Part shown: positions 44,987 to 53,690 of the stretch, in pieces
Position numbering within the stretch: position 1 is the stretch's first letter
Layout of the letters: every line of letters begins with the position of its first letter
Assembly (NCBI RefSeq): GCF_947169445.1
Contig: NZ_CAMVPU010000022.1
Location: 1 to 62,931 of the forward strand
From: an uncultured Butyrivibrio sp.
GTDB lineage: Bacteria; Bacillota; Clostridia; Lachnospirales; Lachnospiraceae
Length of the DNA: 62,931 nucleotides
Direction: 5' to 3'
Translations under genes and position numbers: made by a program
The notes under the pieces: generated by a model
What the model saw: only the letters and a program-made list of their open reading frames with translations
What the model was told of the DNA's origin: nothing
The model's database searches: none

Positions 44987-46930
44987 TCACCAGTCTTTTA
45001 TTGACATCACGCAGATATTCAATATTCGTCCTATCCCCTTAAAGAACTCTTTATTTGAACGCCTCATTACGGCACCTTTTCCACTTCCGGGCTCATACAG
45101 AACTATTTTGTCATATCTGTAGGTGTCCCAGGGTGAATCCAGAGGTGTGATTACTTTTATTCCTTCTTTATGAGGGAAGAACCAGCCATTGAAGGTTATC
45201 TTTTTGCTTAAAGGTCCGTTAAATCTCTCATGGGAATAATAGGATCTAAGTCCATCTACACTTAGTTTTGTGTTTTGAGCATTATCCTCATCCGCACTAA
45301 TACAGCCAATCTTATCTATCTGTCTTATTACGCTTACCAGTTCTTCTTCAGAAAGGCCCAGTTCATCAACTTTTTTCATACCGCAAAGCTGTCTGTAGGT
45401 TTCCATGAGTTCTTTATGAATCGCCTCAGGATCACTTTCAAGGAGCCATCTTTCTCCTCTAAGATAATCCTTAAGGCCTCTTATAATAAATTCACAGTCC
45501 GCATATCTGTAGCTGATAAGCATTCCGATGTATCGCCGGATTGTCCAGTATTTAATGCTCTTTTTAAGCACCTTTGGTTCAAACATTTTCATGGTAATAA
45601 GTGTATTGCGCATATTGTAATACTGCTTAACTCCCGGGAAAACCAGCTCAAACCCCTGATGCCAAACACAGATTCCATTAAGGTAAACAATACCTTTTTT
45701 TGTCTGTTTCATCCCAAACTGGATGTCATCATGATGGACAAAGATTGGAAGCGGAATATTCTCATTTGTTATAGCACTCATGTGATAACAGCAGCACCAC
45801 CATGCGCCATACATCTGATGCTCTTTATCGGTTCCTGTCATAAACTCAGCTGTGCAGTTCTCAAAGGAACGCATATCCTCAAGGGGATGCTCATTAATGA
45901 CCTTATAATTCGTAAACCATTCGCCGGCTGCATGCTGTACATAGCGATAATCCTCTCGAAGGAGTGCTCCTCCAACAGTAATCTCTCTGTATTCCGGCCT
46001 CAGCATTGATAAAAAGCCATAAAGTCTTACAAATAGATCCGGATCAAAAACAGCATCATCGTCCATCATAAGAAGGTGTGTCAAAGAAAGTTCTTCTTTC
46101 CTTGCTATAGCCTCTCTCATGCCACGACTAAATCCCCCGGTACCACCGGTATTGGCATTTGGAAACACCTCTATGAGTTTTTTGTTACTGCCACCATTTG
46201 CACGTAAAAGTAGTTTTTGGAAATCATCGTTATCAGAAAGCGTCTGTCCATTATCCACTATGAATACATGCATATGTTTTGAGATTTCAAGCACATCCCC
46301 TTCAAGGCTTCTTTCCCTCTCAAGCCAGTTAACAAGGGACATCATATTCCTAAGCACGTAGGGTTCTCTTTTAAAAGTACAGATATTTACTGCAAGCTCT
46401 ACCTGGCAATCACTGGCTGAAACATTATCCGTCGAACCAGGTGTTATATCCTTTTGTTCTTTCTTACCTTCGTAATAGCCCTTAATATACCAGGATTCTT
46501 CTCTTTCCTTGCCTTTTTCAGAGCTTTTCGCAAATCTTGGATCAACCTCTGCCTTAAACCAAAGAACACCTTTTTTGCACAGACCATATGGGAGCTTTAT
46601 AGACAATCTCTGAACCAGACTAGTAGCATCTTTTTCTATTATCTGACGATTTTCTCTAAAGGCTATAAGTCTGTCCCTACCACTTATGGGCCTGGACTCC
46701 AATACTTCTTTATGAACCTCCTGCGTATCATGCATCACATAGAGATTCCTAAAACCCTTTATTTCAATTTCCAGGGTTAATGTGTCAATATCGCAGTATT
46801 TGTGATGTTTTTCCAGATAAAAGAGATTGAAATACCCATCAAAAAGAATAGTATCGCCATCTCTATGGAAATACATTTCCTCCACATCACATATATTTTT
46901 ATCAGGAAGTAATATAGATTGTAATCTCAT
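44987..46930 (-). CDS. GlfT2-like glycosyltransferase (predicted galactofuranosyltransferase)
   Basis: This 647-residue enzyme resembles the GlfT2 family, which polymerises galactofuranose from UDP-Galf. It has an N-terminal beta-sandwich domain (~1-180), a GT-A domain (~185-430) with N-I-C-T-F-K-R-E-P near 190 and the D-D-D-A metal-binding motif near 290, and a helical C-terminal region of about 200 residues. There is no signal peptide or membrane helix, so it acts on the inner face of the membrane. It is separated from the next glycosyltransferase gene by a MITE-like insertion. No UDP-galactopyranose mutase gene is visible, so donor identity is inferred only from the fold. Confidence 0.85.
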   Translation of the reverse strand: MRLQSILLPDKNICDVEEMYFHRDGDTILFDGYFNLFYLEKHHKYCDIDTLTLEIEIKGFRNLYVMHDTQEVHKEVLESRPISGRDRLIAFRENRQIIEKDATSLVQRLSIKLPYGLCKKGVLWFKAEVDPRFAKSSEKGKEREESWYIKGYYEGKKEQKDITPGSTDNVSASDCQVELAVNICTFKREPYVLRNMMSLVNWLERERSLEGDVLEISKHMHVFIVDNGQTLSDNDDFQKLLLRANGGSNKKLIEVFPNANTGGTGGFSRGMREAIARKEELSLTHLLMMDDDAVFDPDLFVRLYGFLSMLRPEYREITVGGALLREDYRYVQHAAGEWFTNYKVINEHPLEDMRSFENCTAEFMTGTDKEHQMYGAWWCCCYHMSAITNENIPLPIFVHHDDIQFGMKQTKKGIVYLNGICVWHQGFELVFPGVKQYYNMRNTLITMKMFEPKVLKKSIKYWTIRRYIGMLISYRYADCEFIIRGLKDYLRGERWLLESDPEAIHKELMETYRQLCGMKKVDELGLSEEELVSVIRQIDKIGCISADEDNAQNTKLSVDGLRSYYSHERFNGPLSKKITFNGWFFPHKEGIKVITPLDSPWDTYRYDKIVLYEPGSGKGAVMRRSNKEFFKGIGRILNICVMSIKDW

Positions 46931-46978
46931 TGTCTTTCCCCAAACAATAATTGAATAGAATCAGTAAACTTTCCCCAT

Positions 46979-47123
46979 GTTACTGTTCACTCGCTTGCAG
47001 CTCCCTCCAGTAACTGATTCGCGCATTCATTCCAATTCGACTTCGTCGAAGGAATGCGCTCACTCCTGAATCACTTTCTCACGAAATGCGCAGCACAGTG
47101 CGCATTTTTGTCTGAACAGTAAC
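46979..47123. mobile_element. MITE-like element, 145 bp, with target duplication
   Basis: The element is bounded by perfect 10-bp terminal inverted repeats GTTACTGTTC (46979-46988) and GAACAGTAAC (47114-47123). It is flanked on both sides by the identical 8-bp sequence TTCCCCAT (46971-46978 and 47124-47131), a typical target-site duplication. Inside are two hairpins: GCGCATTC...GAATGCGC around 47020-47059, with an inner TTCGAC/GTCGAA stem, and a perfect AAATGCGC/GCGCATTT stem (47084-47091, 47100-47107). It has no coding capacity. It sits in the intergenic gap between two glycosyltransferase genes, and a decayed half-copy is at 61210-61268. Confidence 0.8.
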
Positions 47124-47148
47124 TTCCCCATTACTTACAAATATATTT

Positions 47149-48234
47149 TCAACGATTCTGAAGCATATGCAAGAGCCGCATTATCCATGCGCTTTTACAT
47201 TTCCCCGCAAGAGCAACTATAACCAGTTTCCACTCAAGGCTACCTAATCTGACATTTCTAAAGGCTGATGAATAAGGTTCTTTGGACATATAATTTTTAA
47301 TTTCAGATAGTCTCTCCTTATTGTTACCTGGATTTTCTATATTAAAGAAATATAGCCTGCAGCAGATTGCAAAGCTCTTGATTATTCTGGCGTAGTAGGC
47401 CTGCCTCAGCCTGTTATCCGTGTCTTTTTGACCTTCAATATTCTTTTTAATAAAGTCAAAGACCTTCATATCCTGCAAAGGTCTGTCCTTCTTATAGCTG
47501 TTTGTTATGGAGGTCTGCCAGACCTGATAATGGTACAAAGCTTTAGGGATATATGAAACCTTTCCCGCCTTTGAAAAAGCTATATAGTTAAAGCACATAT
47601 CATCCAGAACTTTTAGATCCTCCTGAAAATGGAGGTTGTTGCCTATCAGAAACTCTCTTTTATAAAGCTTATCCCAGGGAGCCGCCAACGGAACGTCAGC
47701 CTTGAATTCCTCCCCTCCTGCCGTTGCCTTCATATATGGATAAAGAATCTGACAGCACATTGACAAGATATCTTCAGATGAAGTAGTAACAAAAGACTTT
47801 TCAGCATGGGATAATGAAATAACTTTCGTCTCTTCTTTTCCATATTTGTCAGTAAATGAGGTTTCCTTTAGGGCATCAAACAATACTATATCTGCGCCGT
47901 TTCTAACACCTTCCTCGTAAGGTTCCTGACAGTATTTCTCATCTATATAGTCATCCGGATCCACAAATGCAACATATTCACCTGTTGCAATCTTTAGTCC
48001 CGCATTTCTGGCTGCAGCAGCGCCTGCGTTAGTCTGATGGATTACTTTAAAGTGACTGTATTGCGCTGCATGCGTATCCAGCAATTTCCCGGAACCATCT
48101 TTAGAGCCATCATCTACAAAAATAACCTCAAGCTCATCTTTGGGCATAGTTTGAGCCAAGATACTATCAATACATCTTGGTAGATATTTTTCTACATTAT
48201 AAACCGGAAGTATTATTGAGACTTTTTTCCCCAT
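47149..48234 (-). CDS. Family 2 glycosyltransferase
   Basis: This 361-residue GT-A enzyme should add a sugar to a surface polysaccharide or lipid-linked precursor. The N-terminal nucleotide-binding pattern S-I-I-L-P-V-Y-N-V and the metal-binding D-P-D-D-Y near residue 95 are clear; V-F-V-D-D-G-S lies near 38. The C-terminal half is helical with several aromatic residues and no membrane helix, typical of WaaE/EpsJ-like enzymes. The start is uncertain: an ATG at M-G-K-K and a GTG two codons earlier both lack a good ribosome binding site. It is the last gene of the cluster transcribed from about 53.4 kb. Confidence 0.88.
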   Translation of the reverse strand: MGKKVSIILPVYNVEKYLPRCIDSILAQTMPKDELEVIFVDDGSKDGSGKLLDTHAAQYSHFKVIHQTNAGAAAARNAGLKIATGEYVAFVDPDDYIDEKYCQEPYEEGVRNGADIVLFDALKETSFTDKYGKEETKVISLSHAEKSFVTTSSEDILSMCCQILYPYMKATAGGEEFKADVPLAAPWDKLYKREFLIGNNLHFQEDLKVLDDMCFNYIAFSKAGKVSYIPKALYHYQVWQTSITNSYKKDRPLQDMKVFDFIKKNIEGQKDTDNRLRQAYYARIIKSFAICCRLYFFNIENPGNNKERLSEIKNYMSKEPYSSAFRNVRLGSLEWKLVIVALAGKCKSAWIMRLLHMLQNR

Positions 48235-48291
48235 ATTCACTAAATGGCCGTGAAAACTTTGTTTCGCAGCTATGCCCCCACCACTATAAAA

Positions 48292-49290
48292 CTATATTTT
48301 TAGAACTGCCTCCACAATTTGCTCCACATCCCCACGCGGGACGAAGAAATGACGATCATCTTCTACAAAAAGCTCGTGATTAGCTTTCGTATCTCCCAAG
48401 ATCATCTTTTTACCAAGTTCTTCATAGATCATGGCTTTACCCGGAATGGTCCTGTCTGCCTTATCTATATCAGGATTAAAGTGACCGGCAAGGCAAATAC
48501 TTACCTGTGCTATTTTGGCATATAGCTCCTGCAATGGCAGCCAATCATGGTACTCTATAGTGCCATTATGGGCAAAAGCTTTCTGTTCTGCATTAAGCCC
48601 CTTTAGGCCACCAATAAAGATGCACTTATAGCCATGCTCTTCGCTAAGCACTTTGAACGCTTTTAACACCACATCTGTCCCCTGAAGGGGAAGTCCTGTT
48701 CCAAAATAAAGAACACTTTTTTCTATTGTACTAATATTTTTATCAGGAAATGTAATAGACAAAGCCTTTAGATATAAAGGCTCGAATTTACTTTTTTCCC
48801 CCGAAAACTCTCTGGCAAAATAATCCCCATCTGCCCTGGTATCTGTGATAATAAGGTCAGCCTCAGATACAACCTTGCTATCAAGCGTCCTGCAAAGTCT
48901 TGCTAACAGGCCATTTTTTGAAACAAGCCTTCTGTCCTGCACAACCGTATCGTACACAGACAAAAACATGTCCGCTATAAGAATCGGCTTATTCCCTCTT
49001 TGGGTTTGTTTTTTTCGGATTTGCCTAAGCGCTTTTCCCCATATGAGCTGCGGCAAAAAACCTAATATTACAACATCAGCATCTTCAAATGGAATCTCAG
49101 AAATTCTTCTCCTCAGTTCCAGAGCCCTGGTCAGAGGATTACTTTTTTCCGATGAATACATTTTAAAAGATGCTGCCGTTTCTTCAAGAAGCCGTACTAT
49201 CTGACTCGTCCTGATATAGTCAGCATTTTTAACGGTAATATATATGACATCCTTCTTTTCTATTAACCGTTGAAATCTTGACTCCGTCAT
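48292..49290 (-). CDS. GT4-like (family 1) glycosyltransferase
   Basis: This 332-residue protein has the GT-B two-domain pattern. The C-terminal domain shows V-L-Y-F-G-T-G-L-P-L-Q-G near 195, C-I-F-I-G-G, Y-H-D-W-L-P-L near 253 and the late acidic stretch P-G-K-A-M-I-Y-E-E-L-G-K-K, typical of GT4-type enzymes. The N-terminal domain is shorter than average. Its ATG lies 62 bases inside the end of the preceding glycosyltransferase gene, with AAGGA nine bases before it, so the two are translationally coupled. The donor and acceptor sugars are not readable. Confidence 0.82.
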   Translation of the reverse strand: MTESRFQRLIEKKDVIYITVKNADYIRTSQIVRLLEETAASFKMYSSEKSNPLTRALELRRRISEIPFEDADVVILGFLPQLIWGKALRQIRKKQTQRGNKPILIADMFLSVYDTVVQDRRLVSKNGLLARLCRTLDSKVVSEADLIITDTRADGDYFAREFSGEKSKFEPLYLKALSITFPDKNISTIEKSVLYFGTGLPLQGTDVVLKAFKVLSEEHGYKCIFIGGLKGLNAEQKAFAHNGTIEYHDWLPLQELYAKIAQVSICLAGHFNPDIDKADRTIPGKAMIYEELGKKMILGDTKANHELFVEDDRHFFVPRGDVEQIVEAVLKI

Positions 49291-50221
49291 AATACTGCTT
49301 CCTTGTATGATATTGAACGTCCTGTAAAATCTTTCTGTTAGCGCAAATTGTGTCTCCCAAAATACCGATCATCACGCATACAAAGCCGATGATGATAAGT
49401 GTACAGGCAAATATAAGTGACTGAATATGTCCCGCACCGCCTGTGGTAAAGAAATAGTACAAAAACCTGATCCAAATCGCAAGGCCTGGTATCGTCGGGA
49501 ATATTGATATAAACAAAAACGCCTTTAATGGTTTATATACCAGATATGCACGAAGAATAGTCAACATTGATGTTCTGACATATCCCAGCATGCTCTTTGC
49601 AAGCCTTGATGGACGAACCGCACGATTTGTCCTGACCGGAACGCTTATGATCGGTATCTTCTCACGACCGGCTTGAACTATTGTTTCAAGAGTATAGGTA
49701 TAATCATTAACTACATTCAGCTTAAGGGCAGCTTCCCTCGAAAAAGCCCTAAAACCACTAGGCGCATCCGGAATATCTGTATTGGATGCCTGTCTTACAG
49801 CCCAGCTGCCTATTCTTTGAAGCTTCTTTTTTAGCTTAGAGAAATCCTCATTATCATCGATAGGCCTCTCTCCAATTACTATATCAGCACGCTGCTCTAA
49901 AATAGGTCTTACTATCTTCTCGATGTCTTCACCACAGTACTGGTTATCTGCATCAGTATTAACGATAATATCTGCACCATTTTCCAAGCAAACATCGATA
50001 CCAGCCATAAAGCCCCTTGCAAGTCCCTTGTTCTGGGTAAAGTTAACAATATAGTTAACTCCCCAGTCCTTGGCCACCTTAGTGGTCTTATCACTGCTAC
50101 CGTCATTTATGATCAGATATTCTATTTCATCAATACCCTCAATACTCTTTGGAAGATCATCTAGTGTGTTACAGAGAGTATCCTCTTCATTAAAACACGG
50201 AACCTGGATGATTAGTTTCAT
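49229..50221 (-). CDS. Polyprenyl-phosphate-type GT2 glycosyltransferase
   Basis: This 330-residue protein joins a DPM1/ArnC-like GT-A domain (I-Q-V-P-C-F-N-E-E, I-N-D-G-S-S-D near 38, N-T-D-A-D-N-Q-Y near 88) to two C-terminal membrane helices (about 232-257 and 268-292). Such enzymes move a sugar to undecaprenyl phosphate, so that it can be used outside the membrane by GT-C enzymes. A GT-C-like membrane protein is encoded two genes upstream, a sensible functional partner. Its end overlaps the next gene by 62 bases. Confidence 0.9.
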   Translation of the reverse strand: MKLIIQVPCFNEEDTLCNTLDDLPKSIEGIDEIEYLIINDGSSDKTTKVAKDWGVNYIVNFTQNKGLARGFMAGIDVCLENGADIIVNTDADNQYCGEDIEKIVRPILEQRADIVIGERPIDDNEDFSKLKKKLQRIGSWAVRQASNTDIPDAPSGFRAFSREAALKLNVVNDYTYTLETIVQAGREKIPIISVPVRTNRAVRPSRLAKSMLGYVRTSMLTILRAYLVYKPLKAFLFISIFPTIPGLAIWIRFLYYFFTTGGAGHIQSLIFACTLIIIGFVCVMIGILGDTICANRKILQDVQYHTRKQYYDGVKISTVNRKEGCHIYYR

Positions 50222-50243
50222 ACGCCCCTCATTTTGTCTTACG

Positions 50244-50825
50244 CTAGTCTATATTTTTAGTCTTTTTTTCCTCTTTGGAAGCATTTTCTGCTTTAGCCTT
50301 CTTACTGTTGGAAACACCAATAAATACTGATACTCCCAGAATAAGAACAACCAAAACAGCAATAGATATCTTCCAGATCATTGAATTTCTTGCTCTGATT
50401 CTCTGTCTTACCCAAGACTCAATGTAAGTCTTGTCTGCCTTCGCAGCCTCATCAAACTCCTTATCAAGTTCCTCTACATGTTCTTCAAAGGACTGTGCAT
50501 TGGTAGCCTGAGCATCATTACTGATAGCTACGGTACTAACATACATTTTCTGCCCCTGATAAAAGATTTCATACCAGCCGTTATTTTCGCCAAGAACAAA
50601 CATGGTCTCTCCGGCCTTGAATTCATGAACTACGTTGCCGCTTTCATCTGGTGATGAATATGCAGCTGCATCACTATCTATCATCATTACCTGACCTGAA
50701 ATAGCCTCAGCTGTTCCGCTACTTGAAGTATCCTCAGCAGCCATAGCTGTCACAGAAGGATTTCCAAGGGCCAGAACCCCACATAGAATAGTTGCAACAA
50801 TTTTAGTCATAATGCTTTTCTTCAT
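50244..50825 (-). CDS. Secreted SH3-domain protein with C-terminal membrane anchor
   Basis: This 193-residue protein has a signal peptide (residues 1-30, ending A-M-A-A), a bacterial SH3 domain at ~45-100 (A-A-A-Y-S-S-P-D-E-S-G-N-V-V, W-Y-E-I-F-Y-Q-G-Q-K-M-Y-V) and a charged helix. A membrane helix (~152-172) with a Lys-rich cytoplasmic tail ends it. SH3b domains commonly bind peptidoglycan. It lies between the GT-C-like gene (three-base gap) and the polyprenyl glycosyltransferase, suggesting a role at the wall where the polysaccharide is attached. Confidence 0.85.
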   Translation of the reverse strand: MKKSIMTKIVATILCGVLALGNPSVTAMAAEDTSSSGTAEAISGQVMMIDSDAAAYSSPDESGNVVHEFKAGETMFVLGENNGWYEIFYQGQKMYVSTVAISNDAQATNAQSFEEHVEELDKEFDEAAKADKTYIESWVRQRIRARNSMIWKISIAVLVVLILGVSVFIGVSNSKKAKAENASKEEKKTKNID

Positions 50826-50828
50826 AAC

Positions 50829-52622
50829 TCACTCCTCATAAAACATAATCAAATGGCCAAACAGCCACTTTTCACTATAGAATTCTTCTGCCAAAGAACA
50901 ATAATCTTCGGTAGCATCCAGAATCAGAATTGTATTCTTATCCAGATATGGTGTTATATCTATGTCAGCAAATTCTCCGTTTATAACCTGAATATCTGCT
51001 TCCTTATCCTCGAACTGTACAAGTTCTATATAGGGAACTCCCTTTTCATATACATGAACAATTTTCCTATCAGGATGCTCTGCTCTCATTACTTCAAGCG
51101 TCTGCCCTAGGATTATATCTCCATATATATAAGCCTGATTCTTGAAAATAAAGTGATCACAAGCATTTAGTCCAAGCAAAATCTGTGCTGACATTATCAA
51201 AAGCAGAAATGTCTCAAATTTAAACTTCCTATACAATAAGACAATTATAAAAGTGCCAATCATCAGACCAAGCTGTAAAAGACTCTCCTTCATCAGATAC
51301 CCGTACGGATCTTCCAAAGGTTTAGTAACAAAATAGCTCATACCGATCATGGTAAAGCCATGAGCATTGTACATGTGGTGCTCATTAATACTTATAACAT
51401 AGTAAGCAACCTGATCACATATAAGTGTAAGCACAAAAGAAACTACGCCAATCGGAATAAGCTTTTTGGTCTCTATCATCTCATTAAGGCCAATAGCTAT
51501 TAAAACCGGCAGGAAGAAATCAATATATCTTCCATGTAAAAAGGTATCAAGACGAGTATTGTATGTTGCCGATGCGCCATTGAGATACACAAGTGCAACC
51601 ATAAACTGCATAAATACTACAAGTTCAATATATACCCAAAGATAATCACGGCTTTCGCCTTCTTTTCTCCAGATCCTACCAAAGGATCTGACAAAATTTT
51701 TAATCAGAGCATAGAATCCAAAGAATCCTGCGCCTAATGTTGCAAAGCTTATATACAACATTTTACCACATAATTCGTACAATATTCCCCTTATTGCTCT
51801 AAGATTAAAGAATTCAGCCAGTCTGGCCGGAACACCAGAATAATCATTCCAGGACAGCATATCAGCAGAAGTGCCATGGTATAGTGTAGCAATAACTCTG
51901 TCCTTAATAATAAAACTAACTGCAAAAAGAATTGGAATTAGTAACAACAACCCAATATACTTCTTGCCTGCAGATTTTTTTCTTTTTCCAAGTGCCCATA
52001 AGAGTAGCGTTATAAAGCCTGCCCCAATCATTCCAAGACATCTCATATGGACAAAATATGAATAAATAAGAATAATTCCAAAAAGAATTCCCGTTAAAGC
52101 CTTGGGATTATCCAAGAACTTCATCATTAAAAAAATGCCGAAAACAACAAGAAAATTAAGAAGAGCCTCTGTCATTGTAGTCTGAGTGTAGAAAACCCAG
52201 GCAGGATAAAGAATTGATGCAGAAACAACGATAGCTCTGGCATTTTTTGAAAGATTTGGATATAAACGAAGAATAATCTTGTAGAGCATCACAAAAGAAA
52301 GACACTGTAGAACAAGATTAACTATAATAGCCGCTCTGTAAGCGGTAATAGAACTTGAGAAGAAAAGCAAAAAAGGCACCAGTATAATACTGTACCCATA
52401 TGAATAATATGACCCCAGGGCAGTTATCTGTGACCAATCATAGCCAAGGATAGCAGCCGCTGGAGCCCAATATCCGAATTCATCAGGGAAAGCTGAGAAT
52501 CCAAATACTCCCAGGACTCCATACATGCACAGGAATATAGCGACAAGTATTCCTATGAGTAAAAAGAGGTTTTCCCTTAAAATAGAGAAGCAGCCTAAAG
52601 ACTGCTTCTCTGTATTTTTCAC
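50829..52622 (-). CDS. GT-C-like polytopic membrane glycosyltransferase
   Basis: This large membrane protein (597 residues from the chosen GTG) has about 11-12 hydrophobic helices and the first outer loop F-P-D-E-F-G-Y-W with an acidic residue, as in GT-C enzymes that use polyprenyl-linked sugars. The C-terminal ~100 residues are soluble. The start is uncertain: GTG at 52622 has AAGGA ten bases before it, while an ATG at 52661 overlaps the preceding gene by 20 bases. A perfect 9-bp hairpin falls inside the first codons. It should work outside the membrane with the polyprenyl-phosphate glycosyltransferase at 49229-50221. Confidence 0.82.
   Translation of the reverse strand: MKNTEKQSLGCFSILRENLFLLIGILVAIFLCMYGVLGVFGFSAFPDEFGYWAPAAAILGYDWSQITALGSYYSYGYSIILVPFLLFFSSSITAYRAAIIVNLVLQCLSFVMLYKIILRLYPNLSKNARAIVVSASILYPAWVFYTQTTMTEALLNFLVVFGIFLMMKFLDNPKALTGILFGIILIYSYFVHMRCLGMIGAGFITLLLWALGKRKKSAGKKYIGLLLLIPILFAVSFIIKDRVIATLYHGTSADMLSWNDYSGVPARLAEFFNLRAIRGILYELCGKMLYISFATLGAGFFGFYALIKNFVRSFGRIWRKEGESRDYLWVYIELVVFMQFMVALVYLNGASATYNTRLDTFLHGRYIDFFLPVLIAIGLNEMIETKKLIPIGVVSFVLTLICDQVAYYVISINEHHMYNAHGFTMIGMSYFVTKPLEDPYGYLMKESLLQLGLMIGTFIIVLLYRKFKFETFLLLIMSAQILLGLNACDHFIFKNQAYIYGDIILGQTLEVMRAEHPDRKIVHVYEKGVPYIELVQFEDKEADIQVINGEFADIDITPYLDKNTILILDATEDYCSLAEEFYSEKWLFGHLIMFYEE
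52585..52610 (-). other. 9-bp perfect hairpin inside the GT-C gene start
   Basis: GAGAAGCAG and CTGCTTCTC (52585-52593 and 52602-52610) form a perfect stem with an eight-base loop. On the minus strand it lies 12 bases after the GTG start and about 32 bases after the secreted-protein stop. A short TATTTTA follows. It may terminate or slow part of the strong upstream transcription, so that the glycosyltransferase genes are made at lower level. Confidence 0.6.
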
Positions 52623-52641
52623 TATACAGTTATCCTTAGGA

Positions 52642-53280
52642 TTAGTATGCAATAATTGCATATCCGTAAAGGCCACCTGTGATATTGAAAGAAACTGTTG
52701 CAGGATTTGTATCCTGATCTGGAAGGATCTCTGTTGCTCCGCCAGGTGCTACCTTAACGATTGCAAGAGTCTTTCCTGCAGGTGCATTAGCAGGAACACC
52801 GATTGTAACAGGTGCTGTAACGCCAGCTGCAAGTCTTGAGAAGTTCTTGCCAGCAAGCTTACCAAAATCGATATTAAGTGCAGCTACAACTACGCCACCA
52901 ACAGAATTAGCAGCTCCCTGGAAGCTAGCAAATACAGCTGGGCTTGTCTTAGCTGTGAGCTCATAAGCCTTAACGAAAACCTTCTCACCAGCAGCGAGGT
53001 TAGCGCCTGCAGCTGAAATAGTAGCATCGTTAGCTCTTACAGCGATACCCTTAATTGTTCTAAGAATGTAAACGCCTGCAACCTGTGTAGCGCCTACGCC
53101 TGCAACTGTGCTTGTTGATGTATTAACAGTAGCAACAGCCTCAGTTGTTACAGGAGCATCATATCTTGTAGCAGGTGCTTCTGATGAATCTGTTGTTGCA
53201 GCAGCAGCTGTAATTGGCATTACAAACATTGCAGCAGCAAGTGTAACTGTGAGGAACTTCTTAACGAGTTTCATGTTCAT
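52642..53280 (-). CDS. Alanine-rich secreted protein of unknown function
   Basis: This 212-residue protein has a signal peptide (M-N-M-K-L-V-K-K, hydrophobic core, cleavage near A-A-A-A-T at ~28). The mature region is rich in Ala, Gly, Val and Thr and poor in charged residues. The end (V-S-F-N-I-T-G-G-L-Y-G-Y-A-I-I-A-Y) looks like the last strands of an immunoglobulin-like beta-sandwich in secreted clostridial proteins. There is no membrane helix, sorting signal or catalytic motif. Repetitive favoured codons (GCA, GCT, GTA), a strong promoter and a 5' hairpin suggest high expression. Position before the polysaccharide genes suggests a surface-layer or wall-associated role, which is inference. 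Confidence 0.82.
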   Translation of the reverse strand: MNMKLVKKFLTVTLAAAMFVMPITAAAATTDSSEAPATRYDAPVTTEAVATVNTSTSTVAGVGATQVAGVYILRTIKGIAVRANDATISAAGANLAAGEKVFVKAYELTAKTSPAVFASFQGAANSVGGVVVAALNIDFGKLAGKNFSRLAAGVTAPVTIGVPANAPAGKTLAIVKVAPGGATEILPDQDTNPATVSFNITGGLYGYAIIAY

Positions 53281-53321
53281 AAATAAACATCTCCCTTCAT
53301 AATATGTATGACTTTTCATTG

Positions 53322-53347
53322 TTGATAGTCTCTTTTGGTACTATCAA
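53322..53347 (-). other. 5' leader hairpin of the secreted-protein gene
   Basis: TTGATAGT (53322-53329) and ACTATCAA (53340-53347) form an 8-bp perfect stem with a ten-base loop. It lies some 10-12 bases from the predicted transcript start and could protect the 5' end of the mRNA. Confidence 0.55.
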
Positions 53348-53364
53348 ACGTCGCTATGAATTTA

Positions 53365-53392
53365 TTATACGACATAAAAAGTAACAATCAAG
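53365..53392 (-). promoter_or_regulatory. Strong sigma-A-type promoter of the secreted-protein gene
   Basis: On the minus strand TTGATT (53387-53392) and a perfect TATAAT (53365-53370) are 16 bases apart, with AT-rich sequence upstream. The leader to the ATG is about 78 bases. Confidence 0.72.
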
Positions 53393-53690
53393 CCCCAAAT
53401 TGTGTACAAAATTCCGAAAAGTTCTTGAAACGCAGATATTTACTGTATTTCGACAAATATAAATTTTTTATAAAGGAACTTTGTTTTTTCGTTTGTCCTT
53501 AGTATTTAAGCGCCTTAACCATGCCTTTTTAAACGTTTGAAAATTTTATTTCACGATTAACTATTTTCCGTTTATTTTAGCAAAAATCAAGACTACCACT
53601 TTTTATATTACAGCAGTAGAACTCTGCTCTTTTGTAGTGTTAAATTATTTCTATACTATTCAATAACAGCAGAAGGGCCCTAAAATGGCT

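Larger units (their letters stand above)
53281..53690. other. 410-bp AT-rich intergenic region
   Basis: This gap between the secreted-protein start and the GH127 stop holds the promoter (53365-53392), a leader hairpin (53322-53347) and the ribosome binding site of the secreted-protein gene. The 53400-53690 part is very AT-rich without a credible gene; it may contain UP-type elements. No clear terminator for GH127 was found in it. Confidence 0.7.

Noticed and set aside
48292..49290. Frameshift where two glycosyltransferase genes overlap by 62 bases
   Set aside because: Both frames give complete, separate enzyme families and the downstream ATG has its own ribosome binding site.
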